Below, one piece after another: positions 22,934-34,528 of a stretch of 64,000 nucleotides of DNA. The stretch spans positions 806,001 to 870,000 of the forward strand of contig NZ_CP030056.1 in the NCBI RefSeq assembly GCF_015291645.1, given 5' to 3'. Positions within the stretch are counted from its first letter, which is position 1, and each line of letters begins with the position of its first letter. The stretch is from Bradyrhizobium sp. CCBAU 53340 (GTDB lineage Bacteria; Pseudomonadota; Alphaproteobacteria; Rhizobiales; Xanthobacteraceae). The notes under the pieces are model-generated. The model was not told the origin of the DNA. It searched no databases and saw only the letters and a program-made list of their open reading frames with translations. A program made the translations under genes and the position numbers.

Positions 22934-24166
22934 ATGCAATCACGTGCCCCAACGACGCCCTTTGGGCGGCGCTCGTTGAAGCTTGCCCATGTGGCAACAC
23001 AAGTCGCAGTATCGACCAGGCCATCGGAAAAGATCGTCCATAAATGGAAGATCTTTCAGGCCATCTGCATCGCAAGGCCGCGCCTCGGTATCTCTGAGCG
23101 TGCGCTGACGGTGCTGGATGCTCTGCTCAGCTTTCATCCCGAGACTACGCTCACGGGTGAGGGTGACCTCATCGTGTTTCCGTCAAACAATCAGCTGACG
23201 CTGCGAGCTCACGGCATGCCGGTGTCCACGTTGCGGCGTCATCTCGCTGTGCTTGTCGACGCCGGGCTCATCGTTCGCAGGGATAGTCCGAACGGCAAGC
23301 GCTACGCTCGCAAAGGCAGCGGCGGTGACATCGAGCGCGCCTTTGGCTTTGACTTGTCGCCACTCGTCGTTCGCGCCGAAGAGTTCGAGAGGCTGGCTGA
23401 GGAAATCAAAGCGGAGGCTCGTGCTATCAAACATGCGCGCGAGCGCATCACACTCTGCCGTCGTGACATCGCCAAGATGATTGCAACGGGCATCGAGGAA
23501 AACGTGCCGACCCACAGGGAATGGAAGGGGCCGGCTGATTGGGACGAGGTGCATCGGGCATTCCGTTCGATCGTCGAGACGATTCCACGCCGGGCGACCT
23601 GCCAAGAACTTGAGGCGATCGCCGACGAACTATCGCAGCTTGCCGACGACGTCCTCAATCTGCTGGAAACTCACGTCCAAGCAGCAAATATGAGCGCCAA
23701 TGAGTCCCATACTGAGCGTCACTTACAGAATTCAAACCCAAACACTCTTACTGAACTTGAACCTAGCCTCCAAGAAGGCAGGGCGGCGAGTACCGAGCCG
23801 CAACCACAACCGGCGCGATTTGCGGAAGGCTCCTATCCTTTGGGTATGGTCTTGAGCGCATGTCCAGACATCGTCGACTACGCCAAGGGAGGGATTTCAA
23901 ACTGGCGCGATTTCATTGCGACTGCGGCGGTCGTTCGATCCATGCTTGGCATCAGTCCCAGCGCGTGGGAGGAGGCGCAGAGCGTCATGGGGGAGACTCA
24001 GGCTGCAATTGTGGTCGGCTGCATCCTGCAGCGAGGGGAGGTCATCCGTTCAGCCGGCGGATATCTGCGGGGGCTGACGCGAAAAGCCGAGGCCGGCGAA
24101 TTCTCGCTCGGGCCAATCCTAATGGCGCAGATCAACTCACGACTGCACGAAAAACGAAGGGCCTAA
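22934..24166 (+). CDS. repC: Replication initiator RepC
   Basis: 410 aa, complete. Binds the replication origin inside its own gene and limits replication. Seen: family N-terminus (FGRRSLKLAHVATQVA), winged-helix part (ISERALTVLDALLSFHPE, LRAHGMPVSTLRRHLAVLV, DAGLIVRRDSPNGKRYARK) and the C-terminal domain (LVLSACPDI-like segment MVLSACPDIVDYAKGGISNW). The centre (about 23690-23770) is clearly richer in A+T than the rest of the gene, which is where oriV lies in studied repABC plasmids. It follows repB after a 195-bp gap with the ctRNA on the other strand. Weak Shine-Dalgarno (AAGG) as usual for ctRNA-controlled repC. Confidence 0.96.
   Translation: MQSRAPTTPFGRRSLKLAHVATQVAVSTRPSEKIVHKWKIFQAICIARPRLGISERALTVLDALLSFHPETTLTGEGDLIVFPSNNQLTLRAHGMPVSTLRRHLAVLVDAGLIVRRDSPNGKRYARKGSGGDIERAFGFDLSPLVVRAEEFERLAEEIKAEARAIKHARERITLCRRDIAKMIATGIEENVPTHREWKGPADWDEVHRAFRSIVETIPRRATCQELEAIADELSQLADDVLNLLETHVQAANMSANESHTERHLQNSNPNTLTELEPSLQEGRAASTEPQPQPARFAEGSYPLGMVLSACPDIVDYAKGGISNWRDFIATAAVVRSMLGISPSAWEEAQSVMGETQAAIVVGCILQRGEVIRSAGGYLRGLTRKAEAGEFSLGPILMAQINSRLHEKRRA
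23690..23770. other. Probable oriV: A+T-rich patch within repC
   Basis: Local A+T content rises well above the surrounding repC sequence. In characterised repABC plasmids the origin of replication lies in an A+T-rich segment in the middle of repC; position and composition fit, function is inferred. Confidence 0.5.
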
Positions 24167-24856
24167 CGGCTAGTCTAGGTAAGTGTCTCTTGGGCCCAGC
24201 GGCTCGGGCCGTCGCAGGTTTGATGTTGAGGTTCAATTTGAAGAGGTCTTGGCTAACGGACTGGGCGCGAAGGCGACAGCACCTCAAGAAACGTCAGGCC
24301 AACATTGCGTACGGGCTAATGAGCGGTGACACCCACAGATTAGATCGTATGCGCCGTCGTTTTGCAACGACCTCAAGGCGCCTGATTCGTTCGCCGCAGC
24401 GCAGCAATTATCCGCCGCCAATTAAGCCCTTCGAATCTGTCTTGGCCTTGCATCGCTGTCTTTACGTCATGGCGCGCAGCCACGGCTGGCGCCATGGCGT
24501 CGACCACCGCCGGTACGAACTGCGGAACGTCCGCTTTTGTTGCCGGCGCCAGGTAAACACCTGTTGCGGTATCAGCCCGTGTCGTCGGGCATCTCGTCGC
24601 CGCCAGCGCCCACGAGTTTTGGCCGAGTGATATGCCTCGATAATGCTGCGCCGCGCTCGAGCATAGCTCTATAAGCCGCGCGACCATGCGTCCGCGAGTC
24701 TAAACGAAATGCTCAGGTCCGAGAATTATAAGGCTAACGTTTCTCATCTGCGACCTGCCGTGTGGGTAAACAAAAACCTGATCTGACGATCAGCCAAGGC
24801 ACGAAGGCAATGCGCAACGGAACCAATCGTGCCGGCCGTTTAGACGGTCCACGCCT
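24167..24856. other. Intergenic region between repC and groEL
   Basis: No recognised gene apart from a doubtful 104-codon minus-strand frame (24373-24687). No terminator with a clear T-run was found after repC. Confidence 0.4.
24373..24687 (-). CDS. Doubtful hypothetical protein
   Basis: 104-aa frame (starts MVARLIELCSSAAQHYRGIS, ends RIIAALRRTNQAP). Composition is fairly protein-like, but no family is recognised, the ribosome-binding site is poor and it may be a chance frame. Confidence 0.22.
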   Translation of the reverse strand: MVARLIELCSSAAQHYRGISLGQNSWALAATRCPTTRADTATGVYLAPATKADVPQFVPAVVDAMAPAVAARHDVKTAMQGQDRFEGLNWRRIIAALRRTNQAP

Positions 24857-24890
24857 AAAAAAGGGTAACCCCGGCATTGCTGCCAGGGTT
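24857..24890 (-). terminator. Rho-independent terminator of groESL
   Basis: On the minus strand AACCCTGGCA (24890-24881), loop GCAA, TGCCGGGGTT (24876-24867, one mismatch) and then ACCCTTTTTT with the T-run at 24862-24857. It is about 85 bp beyond the groEL stop. Confidence 0.85.
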
Positions 24891-24973
24891 TGTGCTGTTG
24901 GATTTTGCTCAGCGAGATCCCGGATCGGCGGTACACCGCTTGCGCGCTGCACCGCGTCCGGGACGACTCGTCG

Positions 24974-26626
<1,653 letters not shown>

Positions 26627-26660
26627 TTAAGGTGTTTGACTGGAGGGAGGAGGGAGGCTC

Positions 26661-26975
26661 TTAAGCCGCCTTCTTCTTGGACTCGGCGACCTCGAGAACG
26701 CCCATCACGTCGCTCTCCTTCATGATCAGCAGGTCCTGGCCGTCGATCTTGACCTCGGTGCCGGACCACTTGCCGAACAGCACGCGGTCGCCGACCTTCA
26801 GGTCGATCGGGATCAGCTTGCCAGCTTCGTCGCGGCCACCGGGGCCGACGGCGACGACTTCGCCCTGGGAGGGCTTTTCCTTGGCAGTGTCGGGAATGAT
26901 GATGCCGCCAGCGGTCTTCTCTTCTGCGTCGATGCGCTTGACCACGACGCGGTCGTGAAGCGGACGGAATTTCAT
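26661..26975 (-). CDS. groES: Co-chaperonin GroES
   Basis: 104 aa, full length: [20 protein letters not shown], the mobile loop ([19 protein letters not shown]) that docks to GroEL, and [20 protein letters not shown]. Heptameric lid of the GroEL chamber. ATG at 26975 has an excellent Shine-Dalgarno (AGGAGG, five to six bases upstream). It leads the groESL operon, with the CIRCE-type inverted repeat in its leader. No defect is visible. Confidence 0.98.
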   Translation of the reverse strand: MKFRPLHDRVVVKRIDAEEKTAGGIIIPDTAKEKPSQGEVVAVGPGGRDEAGKLIPIDLKVGDRVLFGKWSGTEVKIDGQDLLIMKESDVMGVLEVAESKKKAA

Positions 26976-27017
26976 GCAGTCCTCCTAATATTTGCACGAG
27001 TTGAGACTTCAACCTTG

Positions 27018-27044
27018 TGAGCAATCGATGCCTACGAGTGCTAG
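27018..27044 (-). promoter_or_regulatory. CIRCE-type inverted repeat (HrcA operator)
   Basis: On the minus strand CTAGCACTC - nine bases - GATTGCTCA, versus consensus TTAGCACTC-N9-GAGTGCTAA: 8 of 9 and 7 of 9 matches with exact spacing. It lies 43 bp upstream of groES, where CIRCE is found in other groESL operons. Confidence 0.8.
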
Positions 27045-28204
27045 CGCAGACGCAGCTGAAATAGGACGGGGCTTCTACAGGAGCAAGAGCTTCCAGCAAA
27101 AAATCACACTCAGAAGTCGTCTCTGCCAGAATCATTTATCGTAGCTAACTGGCCCGGCCGCTATTAGCGCAGTGTGAGGTTGCCCTGCTCGGCCGAGGTC
27201 TGCACGATTTCGCGGCGGATGCTCTTGGCCTGGAAGAACGCTCAGACATTGGTGCGCTCGAGAGTCTTAGTAGTTGCTAAAGCCATTCTTGGTCTCATTG
27301 ACTGCTCGGATACGGCTCCGGCCGAAACGAACCCTAGCGCTGATGAACGCGCGACGTAACAGGAGTTCGCCGGGCTTGCTTCAGTGGACGGAATTCTCAT
27401 CGAGTTAGCCGCGACATCCGCAACAGCCAAGGAGTGTGAACAGGTTCGGGATGCCGTCTCGTTCTAGGCAAGCCGATCTTGAAAAATAGCGCCTTTTTTC
27501 ATCTCGCTCCATCGCTAACCTTGGCAGTTGACCGGAGCTGGATGAAAGCGGCCAGGGGCCGGCGGCGACCTCTTCAAGGAGCTGAACGAAACGCCCGCGC
27601 GGGAGAACTGAATCAAGACGAGATCAGCGCTCACGCAAAGTTCAATCGCGCTTCGTCCGCCCTTCTTCCGCGGTGATGCTGATGATCGTATACGCATGCT
27701 TCTCGCGTCTTATATTGCGACGAGATGGGCTTCCGGGGAGGCAACGAGATGCAACGCCCCCGGTTTCACCGCATCTTCTTCAGACCGCTCGCGAAGAGTG
27801 GGGGCGGCACACGACTGGATCGGGGGATACGCCGAGTCCGCCCCCGCATCACCTTGAGAGGATTGGTGACGCGAGTTTGAAGGTAGCAAACAAGGCGATA
27901 GCGTAGCTACTGCAACTATCTCACACCAGGATGGCTCGCATGAGGGTTGAATCGGCCGTGGCGATAGGTTGTATGCTGTTGGGTCCTCGGGTGTCCCGGC
28001 TGTGCGGAGAGAAGAAATGCCGATTGTCACGACAGCGAGCGCAAGTGACGGACAAAGAACATTGCAGACAAGACGAAAGATGTGGTTCGGAGCCTAACAT
28101 CCATCAGCAACAATGCTTCGATTTTCGCCGTTAGTCGCCCCGCTCAACGCGGTCTTCAATCTCGATAGTGCGTCAGACTGACCTCTTTTTGCGCTCTGAT
28201 CTTC
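27045..28204. other. 1.1-kb stretch without a recognised gene
   Basis: The first part holds the groES promoter region. Near 27160-27260 a minus-strand remnant reads FFQAKSIRREIVQTSAEQGN then LTLR and stop, apparently the end of a lost gene I cannot name. Nothing else is recognised. Confidence 0.4.
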
Positions 28205-29162
28205 CCCCGAGAAAGCGGACGGGTTTAAGCGGCTTTTAGCTCCATCTCGATCGGAGGGATATATCCGATGGCGGAATAGAGCCTGGTTCGATTGGAGAAG
28301 CCCGCGATGAAGGCGAAGATGTCGCGCCGGGCTTCGGCACGGGTCTGGTACTGACGATGATGAACGAGCTCGGTCTTGAGGGTGTGGAAGAACCTCTCCA
28401 TCGGGGCATTGTCGTAGCAGTCGATGCGTCAGGCCCGCGGCGGTAAGGGCCGCGCGATACTCGTGTGAAGCGTACTGCACTCCGCGATCGGAATGATGGA
28501 CCAATCCGGCGTCCGGCCGCTGCTGGCGAAGCGCCATCGTCAGTGCGGAGGAGACGAGTTCGACCCGCATGTGATCCGGCATCGCCCAACCGACGATCTT
28601 GCGGCTGAAGAGGTCCATGACGGCTGCCAGGTACAGCCAGTCCTCCGCCGTGGGACGTAGGTGATATCGGCCAGCCAGACCCGGTTTGGGGCCGCGGCGG
28701 TGAAGTCGCGCGCGATCAGGTTTGGTGCGATCGGCAGATTGTGGCGACTGTCGGTGGTGCGGACGCGACATGGCGGCGCCATGATCGCCCGAATGCCATG
28801 CCGTCGCATCAGCCGTTCGATCCGGCCACGGCTGGCCCACGTCCCCGCGTCCGCAGGGCGGCGTGGACTCGAGAACTGCCGCTGGCTGCTCTCGCGATGG
28901 ACCTGCCGGATCTCGGCATCGGCGTCGCCTGCGTGGTGGGCCGCCACGCCGCCGATGCCGGCTCCTGCCGGAATTTGTCTATCCAGCGGCGCAGCACCGC
29001 GCAGACCGAGCTCCTTGGCGACCGATCCGATCGATCGACCACTCGATACCGCCAGTTCAACGGCCTAGCGTTTGTAGTCCTCTGTGAACCATCGAAGTTG
29101 ACGTTCTGGCATTCGATACCTCCGGGCTCTCTGAGCTACTACAGGTGTCCACTTATTCGGAG
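28205..29162 (-). mobile_element. Degenerate IS3-family element
   Basis: OrfA starts at 29111 (MPERQLRWFTEDYKR), then a stop (TAG) replaces a sense codon before AVELAVSSGRSIGSVAKELG; a frameshift follows before RRWIDKFRQEP. OrfB pieces in several frames: RIERLMRRHGIRAIMAPPCR, NRVWLADITYVP (first Asp), YLAAVMDLFSRKIVGWAMPD, and LVHHSDRGVQYASHEYRAAL (second Asp). The ends carry a related inverted repeat, CCGAGAAAGCGGAC on the left and CCGAATAAGTGGAC read inward on the right, so the whole element is present but dead. Confidence 0.82.
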
Positions 29163-29337
29163 GAGGTGCAGAAGTCCTATCTCACGAGCGTCAGAAAGGC
29201 GCCGATGCATCAGCCGCTCAGAGCAGCCGTCATGGATTTTGAGGTGGTGCATGATCGCGTGCTGCGCGATCACATTGGCGTTCGAGGTCATATGTCCCTG
29301 CAACTTCCTGGCCGCAGAAACGATCTCCGGGGGGCTG

Positions 29338-30140
29338 CTAAATAGCCCAGTCGCCAGCGAGTGATCGCCAGTTCCTTGGAGAAAGCGTTGACCAGGATCG
29401 TCCGTGAACGTACGCCGGGCTGCGCCATGACAATCGATTCATGGCGCTCACGAGTGAATACGAAGCTGGAATAGCATTCGTCGGAAAAGATCCATAACTG
29501 GTAGTTGATGCGAGGCCTCCGATAGCTCGAAGGGTACTTCGATCATAGACTGCACCAGTAGGATTGTTGGGCGAGTTGACGATAATGGATTTCGTGCGCG
29601 GTGTACCAGCGGCGCGGATTGCGTCAATATCGGAATTATATCGGGGCGGGCGGGCATCAACGAACACGGGTTTTGCGCCAGCGAGAAGAACCTGGGACGG
29701 GAATGTCGGCCGGCAGGGACGAATGGCGATGGCCTCGTCACCCGGATCCAGCAGAGCCAACGCAACATTGAGCAGCCCTTGTTTTGCATCCGCTTCGAGA
29801 CTCTAACTGCCGCTGGATGAACATTCAGTGGCAGGTCAGCAGTTATAACGATATCGTTCAAATGCCAGCCGATGCCGGTTTCCGATGACAGCTTTTCGGC
29901 AACGGCGCTGCGAAGCGGCGTCAGGCCGATGGCATCCGTATAGCGGTTTATCTTGGCCTTGATGGCGGCAATTGCCCCCTCGCGGGCCGATGATGGTGGA
30001 TCGATGATCACTTCACCCGCCGCCAGATCGATGATCGGACGGCGCCATCGGCAGCTAACTTAGCTGCGTCACGAGCGGCGGCAGTGCCCGAACCTAAAAG
30101 CAAAGACAGTGGTTGCGCCAGCAGGCGCTCCTCCTGAGCT
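29338..30140 (-). pseudogene. PLP-dependent class I/II aminotransferase, frameshifted and truncated
   Basis: Pieces in three frames reconstruct the N-terminal 60% of an aspartate-aminotransferase-like enzyme: LAQPLSLLLGSGTAAARDAA then KLAADG (near 30090), IIDLAAGEVIIDPPSSAREG then INRYTDAIGLTPLRSAVAEK (30040-29870), then ALLDPGDEAIAIRPCRPTFP, AGAKPVFVDARPPRYNSDID and IIVNSPNNPTGAVYDRSTLR with the family motif SPNNPTG. The PLP-binding lysine region is not intact. Its neighbour on the same strand is a PEP mutase gene; a phosphonate-type pathway would use such a transaminase, but this is speculation. Confidence 0.75.
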
Positions 30141-30445
30141 GATTGTGGTCTTTCACGATCGAACCACTCGGCCGCATTTCGCGATCTGCTCAGTCATAGG
30201 TCGCGCTTCGATTACGGCGAACTCCGCAGCAGATGAAGCCTCATAGCCACTCGAGATAGGCGCTCCCTCCTCAATCCAGGCAATGCGTCCTTTCGATTGA
30301 AAAGGGCAGCAGAACGTCCTCCCGCCGGAGTATCGGAAACCGCAACGCCAAACCAATGTGCTCGAAACCGCTACTGAGGCGGTGTTCACCAACAGCGCGC
30401 GAGCGACTCCGTCGTGGCCAATCGGCGTGGCACATCGGTGGAATG

Positions 30446-30599
30446 TGGAACCTGCGCGCCGGATGATCGTGTCAGCGAGCCGATCACGCCCTTCCACGCT
30501 AAAGGAGAGGACGCACTGACCGTGCTGCATTTCTGCGGTCGATTGTACAGCGCATTGATCACGTGCATTGGCAAGAACAGACTGTGATTCGGGTCGCAT
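30446..30599 (-). pseudogene. N-terminal fragment of a PEP-mutase gene (copy 2)
   Basis: MRPESQSVLANARDQCAVQS followed by TAEMQHGQCVLSFSVEGRDR and LADTIIRRAGS aligns with the first ~50 residues of the intact PEP mutase at 31171-32085 (MQSQSVLGNRPK, SLAEMLRAQI, LSFLMEAHDALSGAIAKRAG). About 40% of residues match and then similarity ends. The surrounding 189-codon frame (30153-30719) continues with unrecognised sequence, so it is chimeric. Confidence 0.6.
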
Positions 30600-31170
30600 G
30601 CGGAATTCCTTGCAAGTGACGTGTGAGCAGTCGGGCGCACGTCGGTCAAATATTTGATGCACCGACGCCACCATATCAATTGATAAGTGTGGTAGTTGAT
30701 CGCACAACCTGTAAGGCATTGGCTTCAGTGGAATGCGCTCTGCAATTCAAAGATCTTCGGTGCTGTCGATGGCGTAACGCCTGAGATCGTCGCATGCATG
30801 GCTGCGAGCTGCAACTTTCGAACAGACAAGCAAGAAGCTTTTCTGTGCGGGCCTTGTAGCTCCGGACTCGATGATATCGTGCAGGGCCGCAACGATTGTC
30901 GACCTCGGGGTAGCGCCCAGAATTGCACCTGGTTCATCGTCTTAAATGGTCGTGGTCTATTGGCGAGAGGGTTGCCGCGGTTTGTTTCGTGCGGAAACCC
31001 GGAAATCGAGCCACGATCCGACAGGAGAAACGATCGACCCTTTCATTAACGGAGCTGCTGCGGCGACATCCGTTGCCTGGCCGATCATCAGATACTTTAA
31101 GCGGGACTATCGACAAGGGCGATTGAACCGCAACAATCGATCGAGAACGAGATATCGGGTGGATGAAGAC
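30600..31170. other. Gene-free stretch
   Basis: Only short frames without motifs. It separates the PEP-mutase fragment from the intact copy. Confidence 0.4.
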
Positions 31171-32085
31171 CTATCCTGGGTCAAGATATCGCTCTTCCGC
31201 GCGAGCGAGTTCGTCGTACCTTAATAACTCGAAGATCTCTTCAAGGGTCGCGATAGCTGGCTCAATGCTGGCAACGCCTTCCTCAGCGATAATGCGGCCG
31301 CAGACGTGCCGCATTGCCGCAGTCGCAGCTCGCATGGAGTGATTGGCCCAGATCACGGTAGAGATGCCGGCATCACGGTATGACGAGACCGGCGTTCGAT
31401 AGTATTTTGTTGGAACGATTACGACAGGTCGGTGGTTCTGCCAGGAACTCGCGAACGAGAGTATCTCGTCCGCCGTGCTCTTACGCGAGTGAATGAGGAT
31501 CGCGTCGGCTCCCGCAGCGGCGTAAGCACTAGCGCGTACCAGTGCTTCGTCCATTCCATGGCCGGCGATCAGGGCTTCGATCCGAGCCACGAGGACCAAG
31601 TCTTCCGCCACTGTATCCTTCACTGCCCGCAGACGGCCGGAGAATTCATCGATATCTGCGAGCGGATGCCGATCGCCAATGAACGAGTTCATTTTCGGAA
31701 AGCAGCTGTCCTCAAGCGCGACGCCGGCAGCGCCGCGCTGACGGAGTTTCCGTGCCAGCAGGCGTGCATTGTTGAAGTTCCCGAAGCCGCCATCACCGTC
31801 AACGAGCACAGGCAGTTCGGTCGAGTCGACGATCCGCTCGACCACGTCGACGAGTTGGCTCCATGATGCTTCGTTGGCATCTCGGTAGCCAAGAGAGGAG
31901 GCGATTGCGAGGCCCGACGCCCACAGACCTTTGAATCCCGCGCGCTTGGCGATTGCGCCGGAGAGCGCATCGTGAGCTTCCATGAGGAAGGAGAGGTCGC
32001 GGTTGGAGCAGATCTGAGCGCGCAGCATTTCTGCAAGTGAGGCGCATGGTTTAGGGCGGTTGCCGAGAACTGACTGTGATTGCAT
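31171..32085 (-). CDS. aepX: Phosphoenolpyruvate mutase (PEP phosphomutase)
   Basis: 304 aa from the ATG at 32085, which has a strong Shine-Dalgarno (AAAGGAG). Isocitrate-lyase/PEP-mutase superfamily; PEP mutase converts PEP to phosphonopyruvate, the entry into phosphonate synthesis. Seen: MEAHDALSGAIAKRAGFKGLWASG, the nucleophile/Mg site VLVDGDGGFGN, and the gating loop LEDSCFPKMNSF, which keeps the FPKxNS signature of PEP mutases although the preceding residues differ from the more usual EDKxFPK. Also EALIAGHGMDEALVRA. No phosphonopyruvate decarboxylase is nearby, so the pathway is incomplete in this window. It could be a related C-C lyase; the loop favours PEP mutase. Confidence 0.85.
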   Translation of the reverse strand: MQSQSVLGNRPKPCASLAEMLRAQICSNRDLSFLMEAHDALSGAIAKRAGFKGLWASGLAIASSLGYRDANEASWSQLVDVVERIVDSTELPVLVDGDGGFGNFNNARLLARKLRQRGAAGVALEDSCFPKMNSFIGDRHPLADIDEFSGRLRAVKDTVAEDLVLVARIEALIAGHGMDEALVRASAYAAAGADAILIHSRKSTADEILSFASSWQNHRPVVIVPTKYYRTPVSSYRDAGISTVIWANHSMRAATAAMRHVCGRIIAEEGVASIEPAIATLEEIFELLRYDELARAEERYLDPG

Positions 32086-32195
32086 CGCGACTCCTTTGTT
32101 GGGACATGTGACCGGCGGACATTCTCGGGATGTTCTGCCAGTTCTCGATCGAGGTAAGCCGATCGCGCTCGTGTGGCTCAAGCGATAGCTGACAT

Positions 32196-32214
32196 GCATT
32201 ATCTAGATAAATGC
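32196..32214. promoter_or_regulatory. Palindrome upstream of aepX
   Basis: TTATCTAGATAA is a perfect 12-bp palindrome (32199-32210), extended by GCA on the left and, after one base, TGC on the right. It lies 110 bp upstream of the PEP-mutase start and may be an operator. Confidence 0.4.
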
Positions 32215-32310
32215 TTAGACGTGGCAGTTGACCGAACGACCAAATTATTGGCGAGCGCTGTGGGATACTTCGGGGAGTTCGGTTAAGCCCTAACATCGCA
32301 CCTGCCCTGA

Positions 32311-33357
32311 TTAACTCGCCGATCTGCCGCTCGAGCGCTGCCCGCTTGCATACTCCCTTAACAGCCACTTGGTGGTTCTATAGCGGCCGACGTAAAGCTT
32401 GTAGTTGCGGAGCCGCGCCCGCCTCTTGGCGGATTGCCGGCCGGTGCTGCCGTCCTCGTACAGTGGCTCCATGCTTATGTCGAAGTCGAGGTATGGCATC
32501 ACCGTAAGCTCGAGGAAGCGAGCGCCTTCGAAGTCTTTGCCGCTATGGGCTGGTTTGTAGCTGGCACGAATCAGCATCGAGCGCAGCAGCATGTGATCCT
32601 CGCCATAGATCTGGGTGAAGATCTTGCGCTTCGGCCAGACGATCGACCGGGCGATGATTTCATTCTTGCGTTCCACATAGGCGCAGGCCAAATCGCCGGC
32701 GCCATAGGCGCGCGCCGGGTGCTCCGTGGCATTGCCGTAGCCGCCATACTTGCCGAGCTTTTCGACCGGTCCTGACATGCAGCTGGACGGGCCGACAATA
32801 TAGACATGCTCGATCTCGTCCGGTGTTCGCGCTAGCTTCAGTTCGAGGCCCTGCTGATCGGCCGCGAACAGGTTGGCGAGTTGGGTGATCTCGTCCGCGC
32901 CGACGAAGTCGGCAAGGTACTTCTGCAGGTAGGTTCCGACCTTCATCTGAGTGTGGAGGTCTCGCTCACCATTTTCCACGCTCTCGGTGAAGGCAATCTT
33001 GCTTTTGTCCTTCCTGGAAACATGCAGAAAATGGTCTTTGGGAATCTGGTCGGCCCACCAGACGCCGGACGCAAAGAATGGTTTTTGATATTCGCCCCGG
33101 TCGAAGCGGGCCTGCTCGCGGCAGCGCCAGTTCGGGTCCGGTCCCTTGCGCGGGATCAGTTTACGGTTGAGGGTATTGGAAAGCCCGATCTTTTTCGACC
33201 CCCGCGTCTCTGCGATGGTTAGCGCCGCCTTGCTGGCACCGTCGACGAACGGCACGAATGTCCCGGGGGCGGGCATTTCGACGATCTGGTACATCAGGCG
33301 ATGCCCGGTGCCGGCGAGCTGCGCCAGATCGGCCTCTGTGATTTTATTGTCGCTCAT
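32311..33357 (-). CDS. Hypothetical protein coupled to the thioredoxin-like gene
   Basis: 348 aa. I do not recognise the family. It is a soluble protein with several conserved-looking blocks (PGTFVPFVDGASKAALTIAE, VWWADQIPKDHFLHVSRKDK, EHVYIVGPSSCMSGPVEKLG, ARAYGAGDLACAYVERKNEI, YGEDHMLLRSMLIRASYKP). The last ~25 residues are low in complexity and may be out of frame. Its ATG overlaps the stop of the upstream thioredoxin-like gene (ATGA), so both are translated together. Because the partner is a thiol-redox protein with a TPR tail, they may act in one process; the function is unknown. Confidence 0.6.
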   Translation of the reverse strand: MSDNKITEADLAQLAGTGHRLMYQIVEMPAPGTFVPFVDGASKAALTIAETRGSKKIGLSNTLNRKLIPRKGPDPNWRCREQARFDRGEYQKPFFASGVWWADQIPKDHFLHVSRKDKSKIAFTESVENGERDLHTQMKVGTYLQKYLADFVGADEITQLANLFAADQQGLELKLARTPDEIEHVYIVGPSSCMSGPVEKLGKYGGYGNATEHPARAYGAGDLACAYVERKNEIIARSIVWPKRKIFTQIYGEDHMLLRSMLIRASYKPAHSGKDFEGARFLELTVMPYLDFDISMEPLYEDGSTGRQSAKRRARLRNYKLYVGRYRTTKWLLREYASGQRSSGRSAS

Positions 33358-34528
33358 GCGTCATTTTCACGCGTCTGAATACTCGCCCTTAGCTTTGGCG
33401 GTGAGGCGGAGCCAAACAAAAGCGCCTCTAAAGCCTTCTCAGTGCTGTACTTGGCCAGGGCCTGAATTAACGGCCGCACATAATACTGTCTCTCTTCTTC
33501 CTGTATGAGCTTCGAATCGCTCAGCGAGGTCAGTGCCAGTTCGATCAACTCGATCGCCCGTTCCTTGTTGCCGCTCTCGTAATAGTACTCAGCGATCGCC
33601 CCATAAGACCGGAACTTATAGCCATCGGCTTGCGGTGGATTCAGCCATAAAATGTGTTCAGCCAAATCCCTGCCCATTGCAAAGCGCTCGGCAAGGGGGA
33701 GGTGCGAGGCATCATTTGCCGGATCGAAGAGTTGGGTTAGAGCCACCGTCATCAATTCCTCGGACCCTTTATCGATCGCGTCACGAACCAATTGGCGCAT
33801 GACGGGCAAGCCGGCCCGTAAGTCGCGAATTTTGTGAAGCAACAGATTGACATGAATCTCACGAAGGTCGATTTCGTCCGGCATCAAGACGAGCCCCTCT
33901 TGGACCGCCGAGAGCGCCGTCGTCCAATCCTTTGCCCACAGCGCCGCCCGAAGTTTAGCGTAGATTGGCGAGGTGGGCGTTAGCTCGCGGGCTACCCGTT
34001 GGTTCTGCTCAATCCGCTTCGCGTCGGCGGCTTTAGCTTCTTCGCTGGTTCGCCAGACCCCTTGAAGAACCTTCGGCAAAACATCATTGAGTTGCATTGG
34101 ATGTCCTATGAACGCGATGTGGCCGTCGCGATCGACGACGAAAGAGATGGGAATCCCGGAGCAAAACTGGGGTCTCCCCAAAGCTGCTTCATCTCGCCTG
34201 TGAAGTCGAACGCAATCCGATAGTTCAGTTTCGGAGACGTTTCGGTCAACCACGCCTCCAACTTGGTTCTGGCCTCGTCCGCCGTTGGTGCTTCTTCGCC
34301 ACATGCGACTCCGATGACCTCAACTCCGCAATCTTTATATTTCTCCTGCAGTTGAACGAGATAGGGCATCGCCGCCGTCATACATCGTCCGCACCTACTT
34401 GCCCAAAATTCGACAATGTAGACTTTCCCGCACTCGAAGTTCGCAAGGGGCTGGCCACGCAGCCAACTCCCCACCTTGATGGGAGGAGCCAAAGATTCCA
34501 TGCGCAGCGCCACGTTGCTGTCCGACAT
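33354..34528 (-). pseudogene. TlpA-like thioredoxin with C-terminal TPR region, frameshifted
   Basis: Frame 1 (34528 to ~34150) gives a thioredoxin fold: MSDSNVALRMESLAPPIKVG, VYIVEFWASRCGRCMTAAMP with the redox pair CGRC, and YRIAFDFTGEMKQLWGDPSF. A single shift near 34165 follows; the cis-Pro strand continues in the other frame (SGIPISFVVDRDGHIAFIGH). The C-terminal ~250 residues are helical, TPR-like (WTTALSAVQEGLVLMPDEID, YESGNKERAIELIELALTS). Together about 391 aa. No signal peptide is seen, so it would act in the cytoplasm. One indel is enough to inactivate it; everything else is in order, so the damage is recent or a sequence error. Confidence 0.75.

Noticed and set aside
26976..27170. 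Possible RpoN -24/-12 promoter for groESL
   Set aside because: Candidates on the minus strand have wrong spacing (8 instead of 10 bases between GG and GC) or lack the GG; the CIRCE-like element is a much better match.
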